Source: Chitinivorax sp. B (GTDB lineage: Bacteria; Pseudomonadota; Gammaproteobacteria; Burkholderiales; SCOH01). From it: a stretch of DNA of 64,000 nucleotides. The position numbers and the translations under genes were made by a program. Positions 1 through 8,200 of the stretch are shown piece by piece. Position 1 is the first letter of the stretch, and each line of letters opens with the position of its first letter. The notes below the pieces were generated by a model. That model ran no database searches. It saw nothing but the letters and a program-made list of their open reading frames with translations, and was not told the origin of the DNA. Location of the stretch: the NCBI RefSeq assembly GCF_005503445.1, contig NZ_SCOH01000009.1, positions 81,866 through 145,865 on the forward strand, written 5' to 3'.

Positions 1-154
1 TGAGGGTCAACCGCTCCAACACACCGGGGTCAAATAAGCGGCGCAGACCTCGCCGGCCAACAGAATCAATCAATCCTTTTTCTTCATAGAATCGCAGTGT
101 CGAGGCCGGCACGCCGGACTGACGTACCACCTCAGCGATATCCAGGTTTTTCAT
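1..154 (-). CDS. MerR-family transcriptional regulator, N-terminal part (cut by window edge)
   Basis: Only the first 51 residues lie inside the window; the gene continues past base 1. The reading from the ATG at 154 gives a typical MerR winged-helix start: helix-turn-helix with SGVPASTLRFYEEKGLI at about residues 13-29, followed by the wing with the R-R-x-F/Y type basic segment. The family binds a dyad inside an overlong promoter spacer and twists the DNA to activate. Such an operator lies 5 to 30 bases upstream and faces the divergent methyltransferase gene, so that gene is the likely target and the regulator probably controls itself too. The effector-binding C-terminus, which would tell metal, redox or drug sensors apart, is not visible. 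Confidence 0.88.
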   Translation of the reverse strand, partial: MKNLDIAEVVRQSGVPASTLRFYEEKGLIDSVGRRGLRRLFDPGVLERLTL

Positions 155-158
155 GTGT

Positions 159-189
159 TTGACCTCAAGTCGACTTGAAGTGGCATAGT
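159..189 (+). promoter_or_regulatory. MerR-type promoter with 19-bp spacer and dyad operator
   Basis: TTGACC at 159-164 (-35) and CATAGT at 184-189 (-10) are 19 bases apart, the overlong spacing typical of MerR-activated promoters. The dyad ACCTCAAGTCGACTTGAAGT at 162-181 has a single unmatched pair and fills the spacer. It resembles the SoxR/CueR class of boxes. Orientation points to the methyltransferase gene at 230. Confidence 0.8.
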
Positions 190-229
190 GCAATGTGTAC
201 ATCGTGAACGCAAATACAAGGAGAGGATT

Positions 230-1072
230 GTGGAGGCCACACACCAAGCCAATGATGAACAGACAAAGCTATGGAATGGCCCTGCCGGCCATGCCTGGAT
301 CAACATGCAAGCGCTGCTCGACCAATTGTTCAAACCATTCGAGAACCTGCTTGTGGAGGCAGTTGTTCGCAATGCGGGTCACAAGGTACTTGATGTCGGC
401 TGCGGTACAGGTGGCACCACGCTTGCCATCGCTTCGCGGCTCGGCACGAATGGTTACTGCACTGGCATCGATATTTCCGAACCCATGATTGCCACTGCCC
501 AACTTCGTTCCGAACGAGACAACACACCGGCAAGTTTCATTTGTGCCAATGTCCAAGCCCACAAATTCGAACCAGCCTGCTTCGACATGATTATTTCGCG
601 CTTTGGCGTCATGTTCTTTGATGACCCTGTGCAGGCATTTTCCAATTTGAAGCATGCCGCTCGAGACAAGGCCAAACTCCGTTTTATTGCTTGGCGCAGC
701 GCGGCAGAAAACCCATTCATGACAACGGCCGAACGTGCTGCTGCCCCACTGATCCCCAACCTTCCCACCCGTCGGCCAGATGCGCCTGGGCAATTTGCCT
801 TCGGCGACCAGCATCGGATCTACAGCATCCTGCACCAAAGTGGATGGACCGATATCCAAATCCAACCGATCGATGTGGCATGTACGTTCCCCGAGCAGAA
901 TCTACTCCAATACCTGACTCAACTGGGCCCGGTTGGATTGATCTTGCAAGAAGCAGATGAGCAAACGCGCACACGCGTCATCCACGTAGTCCGCCAAGCT
1001 TTTGACCCCTATGTGCATGGCATGGAAGTCCGATTTACTGCGGCGTGCTGGATGGTCAGTGCAACGTCATAG
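230..1072 (+). CDS. Class I SAM-dependent methyltransferase
   Basis: A 280-residue cytoplasmic methyltransferase; substrate unknown. The SAM-binding motif I, VLDVGCGTGGTT, lies at about residue 48, followed by the acidic motif II loop (GIDISEPMI) and a post-motif region with FDMIISRFGVMFF, as in UbiE/Methyltransf_11 type enzymes. I place the start at the GTG at 230 because AAGGAG at 218-223 precedes it at normal spacing; an upstream ATG at 188 overlaps the -10 box and cannot be the start of the transcript from this promoter. It is divergent from the MerR-type regulator and behind a MerR-type promoter, so it is probably inducible by that regulator's effector, perhaps as a detoxifying enzyme (inference). 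Confidence 0.85.
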   Translation: MEATHQANDEQTKLWNGPAGHAWINMQALLDQLFKPFENLLVEAVVRNAGHKVLDVGCGTGGTTLAIASRLGTNGYCTGIDISEPMIATAQLRSERDNTPASFICANVQAHKFEPACFDMIISRFGVMFFDDPVQAFSNLKHAARDKAKLRFIAWRSAAENPFMTTAERAAAPLIPNLPTRRPDAPGQFAFGDQHRIYSILHQSGWTDIQIQPIDVACTFPEQNLLQYLTQLGPVGLILQEADEQTRTRVIHVVRQAFDPYVHGMEVRFTAACWMVSATS

Positions 1073-1097
1073 CAGCACCCCTGAAGTGGTGATGGTG

Positions 1098-1123
1098 CCA
1101 GACAATCCCGGTTGCTTGTCTGG
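1098..1123 (+). terminator. Possible terminator after methyltransferase gene
   Basis: CCAGACAA (1098-1105) and TTGTCTGG (1116-1123) form an 8-bp stem with a 10-base loop, followed by TCGATTT. The T tract is weak, so termination efficiency is uncertain. Confidence 0.4.
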
Positions 1124-1198
1124 TCGATTTAAGATTGACGCCATTTGCTATGCTACTGACTGTACCCCAGATTCAAGACAATGAAAGGTTGAGGGCGT

Positions 1199-1729
1199 AT
1201 GAACAATGCTTTTGCAACCCTGTTGGGAAGCGATTACCTATTGCTCCCCAGTCCTGTAAAAGCATTTCATGAAGTTGACAAGGCAATATTTGAAGGACAT
1301 GCCGTAGTAAAGGGTAAAAAAACGGTGCTGGCTGCATTCATCAGGTGGGTCTTCAACTTTCCGGTACCATCTGAATCCACTGCAGTAACGGTATCCGTTG
1401 AGCGTACCGATAGAATGGAAAAATGGCGTAGAAATTTTGGCGGAAGAAGTTTCGCATCTTCATTCCGAATCGATGAGTCTGGACGTTTGCTCAGCGAGGT
1501 GTTTGGCCCCTTCCGATTTTACTTTGCCTTAACGGTTTCTGAAAATCGACTGAACTGGAATTTCATCCGCTGGTCAATCGGCCCCATCCCCTTACCCACT
1601 GTATTGGGCCCCAAAATCGTGTCATGGGAAGGGGAGAACAGCGAAGGAAAGTACCAGTTCTTCTCAACGGCCCACTTTCCAATCATTGGGGAATTGATTT
1701 ATTACGATGGCTTTGTTTCACGAGTGTAA
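1199..1729 (+). CDS. DUF4166 domain-containing protein
   Basis: A 176-residue protein that matches the DUF4166 pattern along its whole length: an N-terminal LLPSPVKAFHE segment, an F-E-G-H-A strand in place of the usual R-x-G-x-A, the hydrophobic P-x-P loop, a W-R-R-x-F-G-G-R-x-F-x-S turn at about residues 78-90, and a C-terminal F-x-x-x-x-x-x-P-I-x-G-x-L-I-x-Y-x-G segment. No signal peptide and no membrane segment are visible. The domain is also found fused to saccharopine-dehydrogenase-like or short-chain reductase modules, but its biochemical role is not established. Start ATG at 1199, preceded by AAAGGTTGAGG. It stands alone between a methyltransferase and a TonB-like lipoprotein gene; no operon partner is obvious. 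Confidence 0.75.
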   Translation: MNNAFATLLGSDYLLLPSPVKAFHEVDKAIFEGHAVVKGKKTVLAAFIRWVFNFPVPSESTAVTVSVERTDRMEKWRRNFGGRSFASSFRIDESGRLLSEVFGPFRFYFALTVSENRLNWNFIRWSIGPIPLPTVLGPKIVSWEGENSEGKYQFFSTAHFPIIGELIYYDGFVSRV

Positions 1730-1957
1730 TCGTCACACGTGTGTGATACGAGCCTTGCCACTCAACCCATCATCGACGAAATGCATCGGTGCGGTACGGT
1801 CCTGCCATGTGTAACGCAACCCAGCACCTGAGTGAGCAACCGATCACGCTCAAACCCACACGCCACGTGCGAATTTCACATCAAGACTGGCAACGTGCAA
1901 AATATCCACGGATTCATCGTGCCTTCGGCGACCACACTCGTGCTTTCAGGTGCTCAC

Positions 1958-2392
1958 ATGACAACCCATTTGTCCCGCATTCATACAACTCGCACCAGCT
2001 TGGCCAAGTTGGTGGTAATCAGTTTATTGGCAGCATGCACCACGCCACCGCCAGCAGAGGCGCCAACACCCATAGCCCAGCCACCGGTTCAATCAGCACC
2101 GCCTGCAACACCAGCACCAGATATGGCAGGATTTGTGACCACCATGTCAGCCAAGATCAAGCGCCATATCAAAATCCCCAAAAACCTGCGTGGGAATCCA
2201 GAAGCCATTTTCTATGTGACGGTGTCGCCCACCATGGCAGTACTCAAGGTAGAGAAACGTAAAGGCAGCGGCAATCCAGCCTACGACAGGTCAATCGAAA
2301 AAGCGATTCGCGCAGCTTCGCCATTACCACCTTGGCCAGCCGGCGAACCATTACCACCTGGTTTCATACTGAAATTCCGACCCAATATGTAA
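1958..2392 (+). CDS. Lipoprotein with TolA/TonB-like C-terminal domain
   Basis: From the ATG at 1958 the product has 144 residues. The N-terminus carries a signal sequence ending in the lipobox LLAAC (Cys at about residue 27), then a proline-rich linker (roughly residues 28-55), then a domain of about 85 residues resembling the TolA/TonB C-terminus: MSAKIKRHIKIP, the strand FYVTVSPTMAV, and the helix NPAYDRSIEKAIRAASPLP. TonB/TolA C-domains link inner-membrane energy to outer-membrane receptors, but here the N-terminus is a lipid anchor instead of a membrane helix, so an envelope periplasmic role is likelier than classical TonB function. The frame is open up to 1832, but starting there would bury the signal peptide. 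No exbB/exbD or tolQR genes lie nearby. Confidence 0.7.
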   Translation: MTTHLSRIHTTRTSLAKLVVISLLAACTTPPPAEAPTPIAQPPVQSAPPATPAPDMAGFVTTMSAKIKRHIKIPKNLRGNPEAIFYVTVSPTMAVLKVEKRKGSGNPAYDRSIEKAIRAASPLPPWPAGEPLPPGFILKFRPNM

Positions 2393-2510
2393 GAAACCGT
2401 TGAATGGTGATAGGTAACAACAGCCATACCCCCTATCCCGTTTAGCTTTGCCAAGCGCAATGCAAGGCGCCCACAACATGGGTAAGACGCACAGATCGTC
2501 TGCGTCCGGA

Positions 2511-2538
2511 GACTTTTCTTGGTGAAACAAGAAAAGTC
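2511..2538. repeat. Perfect hairpin in a gene-free stretch
   Basis: In the 367-base gap 2393-2759, GACTTTTCTTG (2511-2521) and CAAGAAAAGTC (2528-2538) form a perfect 11-bp inverted repeat around the loop GTGAAA. There is no T tract in either direction close enough for a standard terminator. The sequence resembles dispersed intergenic hairpins seen in many beta- and gammaproteobacteria that contain ACTTTTCTT/AAGAAAAGT arms (recalled, not searched). I see no credible gene in the rest of the gap. Confidence 0.55.
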
Positions 2539-2759
2539 CCACGTCTGCTGGGTCAACCGGCATCCAGACTGCCCACATGGCCTTTGACAGTAAAGCCAGG
2601 GCACAACATCCGTTATCGGCTTGAAACAGATCCCCGATCCTTCAAGCCATACCCATTTCCACAATCTGATCGCGGTAAGTTTTTAATAAATCTGTAAATT
2701 GATATGGAAAAATCTTCCTAACTAGGCTTTGATGAAACAATCAGCCTTGAGATGCCAGC

Positions 2760-3047
2760 ATGGAATTCGACGAAGTCAAACCGGAGCACTTCAGCACACT
2801 GTCGCGCAATCCGTTCCCACATATCCTGATTGATCGTGCGCTGATGCAGATTGCCGGCGGTGGTCAGTCTGCATCGGAGTTTCACAAGAAGGTACTGGCA
2901 GCAGCGGGTTGGAAACACCACAATCTGGTGCCGTTTGGCAAATACCCCAAAGAAGCCGCCGACGTTTACAACCACATCCGTGCTGTGCTGGTCAGTTGCA
3001 GCGATGATGCGGAAGCCATTCTAAAAGCCTTGCAGGCCAATAGTTAG
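2760..3047 (+). CDS. Small conserved-looking hypothetical protein
   Basis: A 95-residue soluble protein that I do not recognise. It is charged and helical in appearance, has no signal peptide or membrane segment, and holds the segments FPHILIDRALMQIAGGG (around residues 19-35) and AAGWKHHNLVPFGKYPKEA (around 48-66). Codon use resembles the surrounding genes, and the start ATG at 2760 follows TGAGATGCCAGC, a weak ribosome-binding site. It stands alone between a hairpin-bearing gap and the convergent phaC gene. No function is assigned. Confidence 0.55.
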   Translation: MEFDEVKPEHFSTLSRNPFPHILIDRALMQIAGGGQSASEFHKKVLAAAGWKHHNLVPFGKYPKEAADVYNHIRAVLVSCSDDAEAILKALQANS

Positions 3048-3062
3048 TCGCTTGTGTTGAGG

Positions 3063-3084
3063 GCGAGATGACCATTCATCTCGC
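3063..3084. terminator. Hairpin between convergent genes
   Basis: GCGAGATGA (3063-3071) and TCATCTCGC (3076-3084) form a perfect 9-bp stem with a CCAT loop, 16 bases past the stop codon of the upstream gene. A clear T run is missing, so it may act by slowing polymerase or by protecting the 3' end. Confidence 0.45.
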
Positions 3085-3153
3085 TATGCCCTGCCTTTAC
3101 CGATTCTTGCTCGCAAGTGCCGGTTTACGCCGATTTCGAAGTAGTCAGGCCCG

Positions 3154-4935
3154 CTAGATCAGTCGCACTTTCACATAGCTACCCGGCGCATCTTCCAATG
3201 CAGACACGCCCCCTACCCCCGGCTGGCGTGCTGCAACCAGTTTGCCGTTATAGGGTTTCACCCATTCCGCCCAATCCAGCCACCATGAACCTTCATTCGG
3301 CTTGGCCTCAGCCAGCCATTGGTCTGCGGTTTCACAAATCACCTCGTTGGTCATGTAACCATACTTGTTGGCGGTCGGGGGATTGACGATGCCGGCGATA
3401 TGGCCGGAACCACCCAGCACGAAACGCTTGGGCCCGGCGAGCAGACGGGTCCCAAGGTAGGTGGTTTTCCAAGGTGCAATGTGATCCTCACGGGTAGAGA
3501 TCCAATAGGCTGGTGTCTTGATCTTGCGCAAGTCGATTGGCACGCCATTCAAGGTGATACCACCAGGTTCACGCAAGCGATTGTAGAGATACATGTTGCG
3601 CAGGTAAAAACTGTGCATGGTTGCCGGCATGCGAGTAGAGTCGGAATTCCAGTACAACAGGTCGAAGGCCATCGGCTCGCGACCCAGTAGGTAATTGTTG
3701 ATGACAAATGACCAGATCAGGTCATTCTCACGCAGCAGATTGAATACTTCCGCCATCTGGTGACCTTCCAGATAGCCTTTTTTGTTCATGTAGGCTTCCA
3801 ACCGGGCAATCTGTTCTTCATCCACAAACACTTCCAACTCGCCGATGTCGGAAAAATCCATCAACGTGGTCATGAAAGTAGCGGCCTTGATACGGTTATC
3901 CTTCTTGGCGGCCATCTGTGCCAGTGTCGCAGCAAGCAAGGTACCGCCAATGCAGTAGGCCATGGCCTTGACCTCCTTCTCGCCAGTGGCCTCATAAATG
4001 GCATCCAACGCGGCCAAGGGGCCCGCCTGAAGATAGTCTTCAAAATGCTTGCCGTGCAGGCTTTCATCCGGATTGACCCAACTGATCACGAAAACAGTAT
4101 GACCCTGGTCAACCGCCCATTTGATCAACGAATTCTTCGGTTTCAGGTCAAGAATATAGAATTTGTTGATCCATGGCGGAATCACCAGCAACGGCCGCTG
4201 AAATACCTTATCAGTACTGGGAGCGTACTGGATCAGTTGCATCAGCTCGTTCTGGTAGATGACCTTGCCGGGTGTAGTCGCAATGTTTTCACCCAGATTG
4301 AATGCGGCCAGATCGGTCATGCGTGTCGCCAAACGGCCACCTCCCCGCTCCAGATCTTCAAGCAGTTGCTGCAGCCCATTGATCAGATTCTCACCATTGG
4401 TTGCAATAGTCTCCTTCAATACCTGAGGATTGGTAGCAGCAAAATTGGTGGGGGACATGGCATCCACGAACTGTCGAACATAAAACGCCACTTTCTTACG
4501 GGTATGAGCATCCAGTCCATCGGTCTTGTCCACTGCCCCGAGCGCGTGGTTAGCTAACAGCAGATATGATTGCTTGATGAAATCAAATAGGGCGTGTTGC
4601 GCCCACGTTTCGTCTTTGAATCGCTTATCACCTGGGGCCGATTCAGCCACAGGCGGCACGTTGGCCTGCAAGGTCCAGTGTTCGAGCGAACGCTTCCACA
4701 GGTTGGCTGCATCCTGCCAAAAAGCCATCTGGATCTCAAATGCACGCTGCGGATTTGCCAATAGTTTTTTCGTCCACTCCTGCATCAATTGGGCAATCAT
4801 GTTTGGATCCAGCACACTGAACTGCTCGTGATCCTGTTTCGCCATAAAATCGGCCAACATCTTGTGACTCCGGGTCATGATGTCCTGCCATTGCTTGGCC
4901 AATTGGGCCGGATCAGGTGCTGTATTGTTTGCCAT
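3154..4935 (-). CDS. phaC: Class I poly(3-hydroxyalkanoate) synthase PhaC
   Basis: Polymerises (R)-3-hydroxyacyl-CoA into polyhydroxyalkanoate granules in the cytoplasm. The 593-residue length is that of class I synthases. The N-terminal PhaC_N region (about residues 95-265) is followed by the alpha/beta-hydrolase core. The catalytic triad can be placed at Cys328 (in A-Y-C-I-G-G), Asp484 (TREDHIAPW) and His512 (GGSGHIAGI). The lipase-like box is usually G-x-C-x-G; here Ala precedes. The start ATG at 4935 is chosen because GAGGAGATGAGA lies directly upstream; an open extension to 5031 has a cysteine-rich, non-family sequence. It is divergent from gdhB. No phaA, phaB, phasin or phaR gene lies in this window, so the gene stands apart from its pathway partners here. 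Confidence 0.95.
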   Translation of the reverse strand: MANNTAPDPAQLAKQWQDIMTRSHKMLADFMAKQDHEQFSVLDPNMIAQLMQEWTKKLLANPQRAFEIQMAFWQDAANLWKRSLEHWTLQANVPPVAESAPGDKRFKDETWAQHALFDFIKQSYLLLANHALGAVDKTDGLDAHTRKKVAFYVRQFVDAMSPTNFAATNPQVLKETIATNGENLINGLQQLLEDLERGGGRLATRMTDLAAFNLGENIATTPGKVIYQNELMQLIQYAPSTDKVFQRPLLVIPPWINKFYILDLKPKNSLIKWAVDQGHTVFVISWVNPDESLHGKHFEDYLQAGPLAALDAIYEATGEKEVKAMAYCIGGTLLAATLAQMAAKKDNRIKAATFMTTLMDFSDIGELEVFVDEEQIARLEAYMNKKGYLEGHQMAEVFNLLRENDLIWSFVINNYLLGREPMAFDLLYWNSDSTRMPATMHSFYLRNMYLYNRLREPGGITLNGVPIDLRKIKTPAYWISTREDHIAPWKTTYLGTRLLAGPKRFVLGGSGHIAGIVNPPTANKYGYMTNEVICETADQWLAEAKPNEGSWWLDWAEWVKPYNGKLVAARQPGVGGVSALEDAPGSYVKVRLI

Positions 4936-5227
4936 TCTCATCTCCTCGTGATGCGACCCGCCATCCGTCGTATTGTGCACATTCTCTTCTGGACAAGCAT
5001 AGCAGCGACACCGATATTTGACTTTGGGCAACGTTGGTTATGCGTCAGTTTGTTAAAACCTGGATCAGCGATCACCATCAATCCCATAAGCAATCAGGCC
5101 AAATGCGCTAAAGTGAAACATTTCAGTTTCCGTATAAATGTCCAAGGGTGGGATGATATATAACTTGAAGTGGTACATAACAAGTGGCGCCCCCACCCAG
5201 CTTTAGCGCGCCCGTTTGGAGTTGGTG

Positions 5228-8200
5228 ATGTCTGTTACTCAAAATGCGAATAAAAATCGTGTAATTGACCGCATTCAGGATTGCGCAAAATCGGCCTTGT
5301 CGCCAGATATGCTCGCAATACTGACCCCATTTATCGCGCATTACTATGCAGATGTCGCCGATGAAGATATTGCAAACCGTGATCCACTTGATTTGTATGG
5401 TGCTGCGTGCAGCCATTGGCAATTGGGTCGACAGCGTACACCTGGCGCCGCAATCGTGCGTGTCTATAATCCGGACTTCGAATCCGATGCTTGGCAATCC
5501 ACGCATACGATTGTCGAGATCGTCAATGACGACATGCCGTTCCTGGTCGATTCGATCAGCCTGGCACTGAATGCACGCGGCCTGACCATTCACTTGATCG
5601 TGCATCCGGTGGTTGCCTTAGTCCGTGGCGACGATCATAGCTATATCAACCAGTGCGAACCAGAGGAGATCGGCTGCCGGCACGAATCCTTCATGCACTT
5701 CGAAATTGATCGGCAATCCGACCCCACTGCGCTTCATTCGTTGGAAACCACCTTGCGAGCCGTGCTGGCCGACGTACGTGCTGCGGTGGAAGACTGGCCT
5801 GCCATGTTACATGCCATCAGTGAGGCGCGTGACGAATTCAAGCACAGCAACCCAACAATACTGCCGTACACGACGGACGAAATTGATGCATTTCTACATT
5901 GGCTGGCTACAAACCACTACACCTTCCTGGGCTACCGTCGGTATGACCTGATTGCCCATCACCAGCATCTGGCACTCAAAGTCGTCCCCGAGAGTGGATT
6001 GGGTGTATTGCGTGATGCCGCCGACAGCGGCCATTCCAAAAGCTTCGAGGCCCTGACACCAGAGCAACGTCAACAAGCCCTTGATCCCGATCCGTTGATC
6101 CTGTGCAAGTCCAATACCCGAGCAACGGTGCACCGCGCCGGCTATCTGGACTATGTCGGCCTGAAGCGGTTTGATCAGGATGGCAATGTGATTGGCGAGC
6201 ATCGTTTTCTGGGGCTGTACACCTCAGACTTGTACAATAATTCACCCCGACAGGTGCCGATATTGCGCGCCAAAATCGATGCAGTCCTGGCCGATTCTCA
6301 ATTTCTTGCCGGCAGCCACAAAGCCAAAACTCTGCTGAATGTGCTGGAAACCTATCCGCGGGATGAATTACTCGAACTGTCTGTCGAACAACTGAAAACA
6401 TTCAGCCAAGGTATTGTCAACTTGCAAGAACGGCAGCGAGTGCGCCTGTTTGTGCGCCGTGATGCCTACGGCCGCTACTTTTCCTGCCTGCTGTATGTGC
6501 CACGCGATAACTGGAACACTGAAGTGCGGTTACATATCCAGCAACTATTGTTGGATACGTTTGGTGGCCGCCATGCGGAATTCTGGGTCACCTTATCTGA
6601 ATCGATGCTGGCGCGCATCGAGTTCATCATTCGCGTCGCCCCCACAGCGCAGATATCGTTCAATGCCGATGCCCTGGAACAACAGGTGGCGCAGTTATGC
6701 AGGCGCTGGGAAGACAACCTGGGTACGGCGCTCGTTGAAGTCAGCGGTGAGGAACAAGGTACCAAGCTACTGAAGCATTACTGGTCCGCCTTTCCGGCTG
6801 CCTATCGAGAAGATTTCCAGCCACGGCATGCTGCTCAGGATATGCTCAAACTGGAGATGCTGACCGATACCCACACCAGTGAGCTGGCACTGCGTCAGGT
6901 CTTGGCGGGCTCACAGCAACGCATCTGCCTGAAATTGTTCCGTAACACCGAGACCAGCTTGTCACGCACGCTGCCAATGTTGGAAAACATGGGTGCGCAA
7001 GTGCTCGAAGAACGTCCCTATTTGATTCGACCTACCCATGGCGGGCCATTCTGGATCACCGATTTTGCCATGCAACTGGCTGATCCCGAGTTGTTCGTGA
7101 TCGAACAGAACCGCAGCAATTTCCTGGAATGCTTCTCGCGGGTATTCAGCGGCGAGGCGGAAGATGATGGCCTGAACCAACTGGTACTGTTGTCAGGGCT
7201 GGATTGGCGTGAGGTGGCATTGGTTCGGGCGTACAACAAGTATTTGCGGCAAGCCGGCCTGACCTTCTCACAACATTATGTCGAACAATGTCTGGCCAAT
7301 CATGCCCACATCGTGTGGCAGCTGGTGGCCCTGTTCAAGGCACGACATGACCCGGTACACAGCGACTCATCGTCCGCGCAGACCTTGTTCGAAGACTTGC
7401 ACCTTCAGCTCGATCGTGTGGCCAATCTGGCAGACGACCGCATTCTGCGCGGTTTTCTGACAGTTATCCTGGCCACCTTACGTACCAATTATTTCCAACA
7501 TGATGCCGACGGCCTGCCCAAGCCATATATTTCGTTCAAGCTGAATTCTGGCGCGATTGATTTTCTGCCACAGCCCAAACCGATGGTCGAAGTCTGGGTC
7601 TATTCCCCGCGTGTCGAAGGAGTCCATCTTCGCGGTGGTAAAGTAGCACGCGGTGGCCTGCGCTGGTCAGACCGCATGGAGGATTTCCGGACCGAGGTGC
7701 TGGGATTGGTCAAGGCACAAATGGTCAAGAATGCAGTCATCGTACCAATCGGTTCCAAGGGCGGCTTCATCTGCAAGCAGTTGACGCCTAGCCAGGATCG
7801 TGACGCCATTCAAGCTGAAGGAATAGCCTGCTACCAGACTTTTATCCGAGGCTTGCTTGATCTGACTGACAACCGGATCGGTGGCAAAGTGATACCGCCA
7901 CCCGATCTGGTCAGGCTGGATACAGACGATCCTTACCTGGTTGTAGCGGCAGACAAAGGCACCGCCACCTTTTCGGACATTGCCAATACCATTGCACTTG
8001 AATACAACTTCTGGTTGGGAGATGCCTTTGCGTCTGGCGGCTCAGCCGGGTATGACCACAAGCAGATGGCCATCACTGCGCGCGGCACTTGGGAATCGGT
8101 CAAGCGCCACTTCCGGGAAATGGGCATCGATACACAAACAACAGACTTTACCGTGGTGGGGATCGGAGACATGTCGGGTGATGTGTTCGGTAATGGCATG

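Noticed and set aside
3760..4557. A 265-codon open frame antisense to phaC
   Set aside because: The phaC catalytic residues are on the other strand; this frame has low-complexity, unrecognisable sequence.
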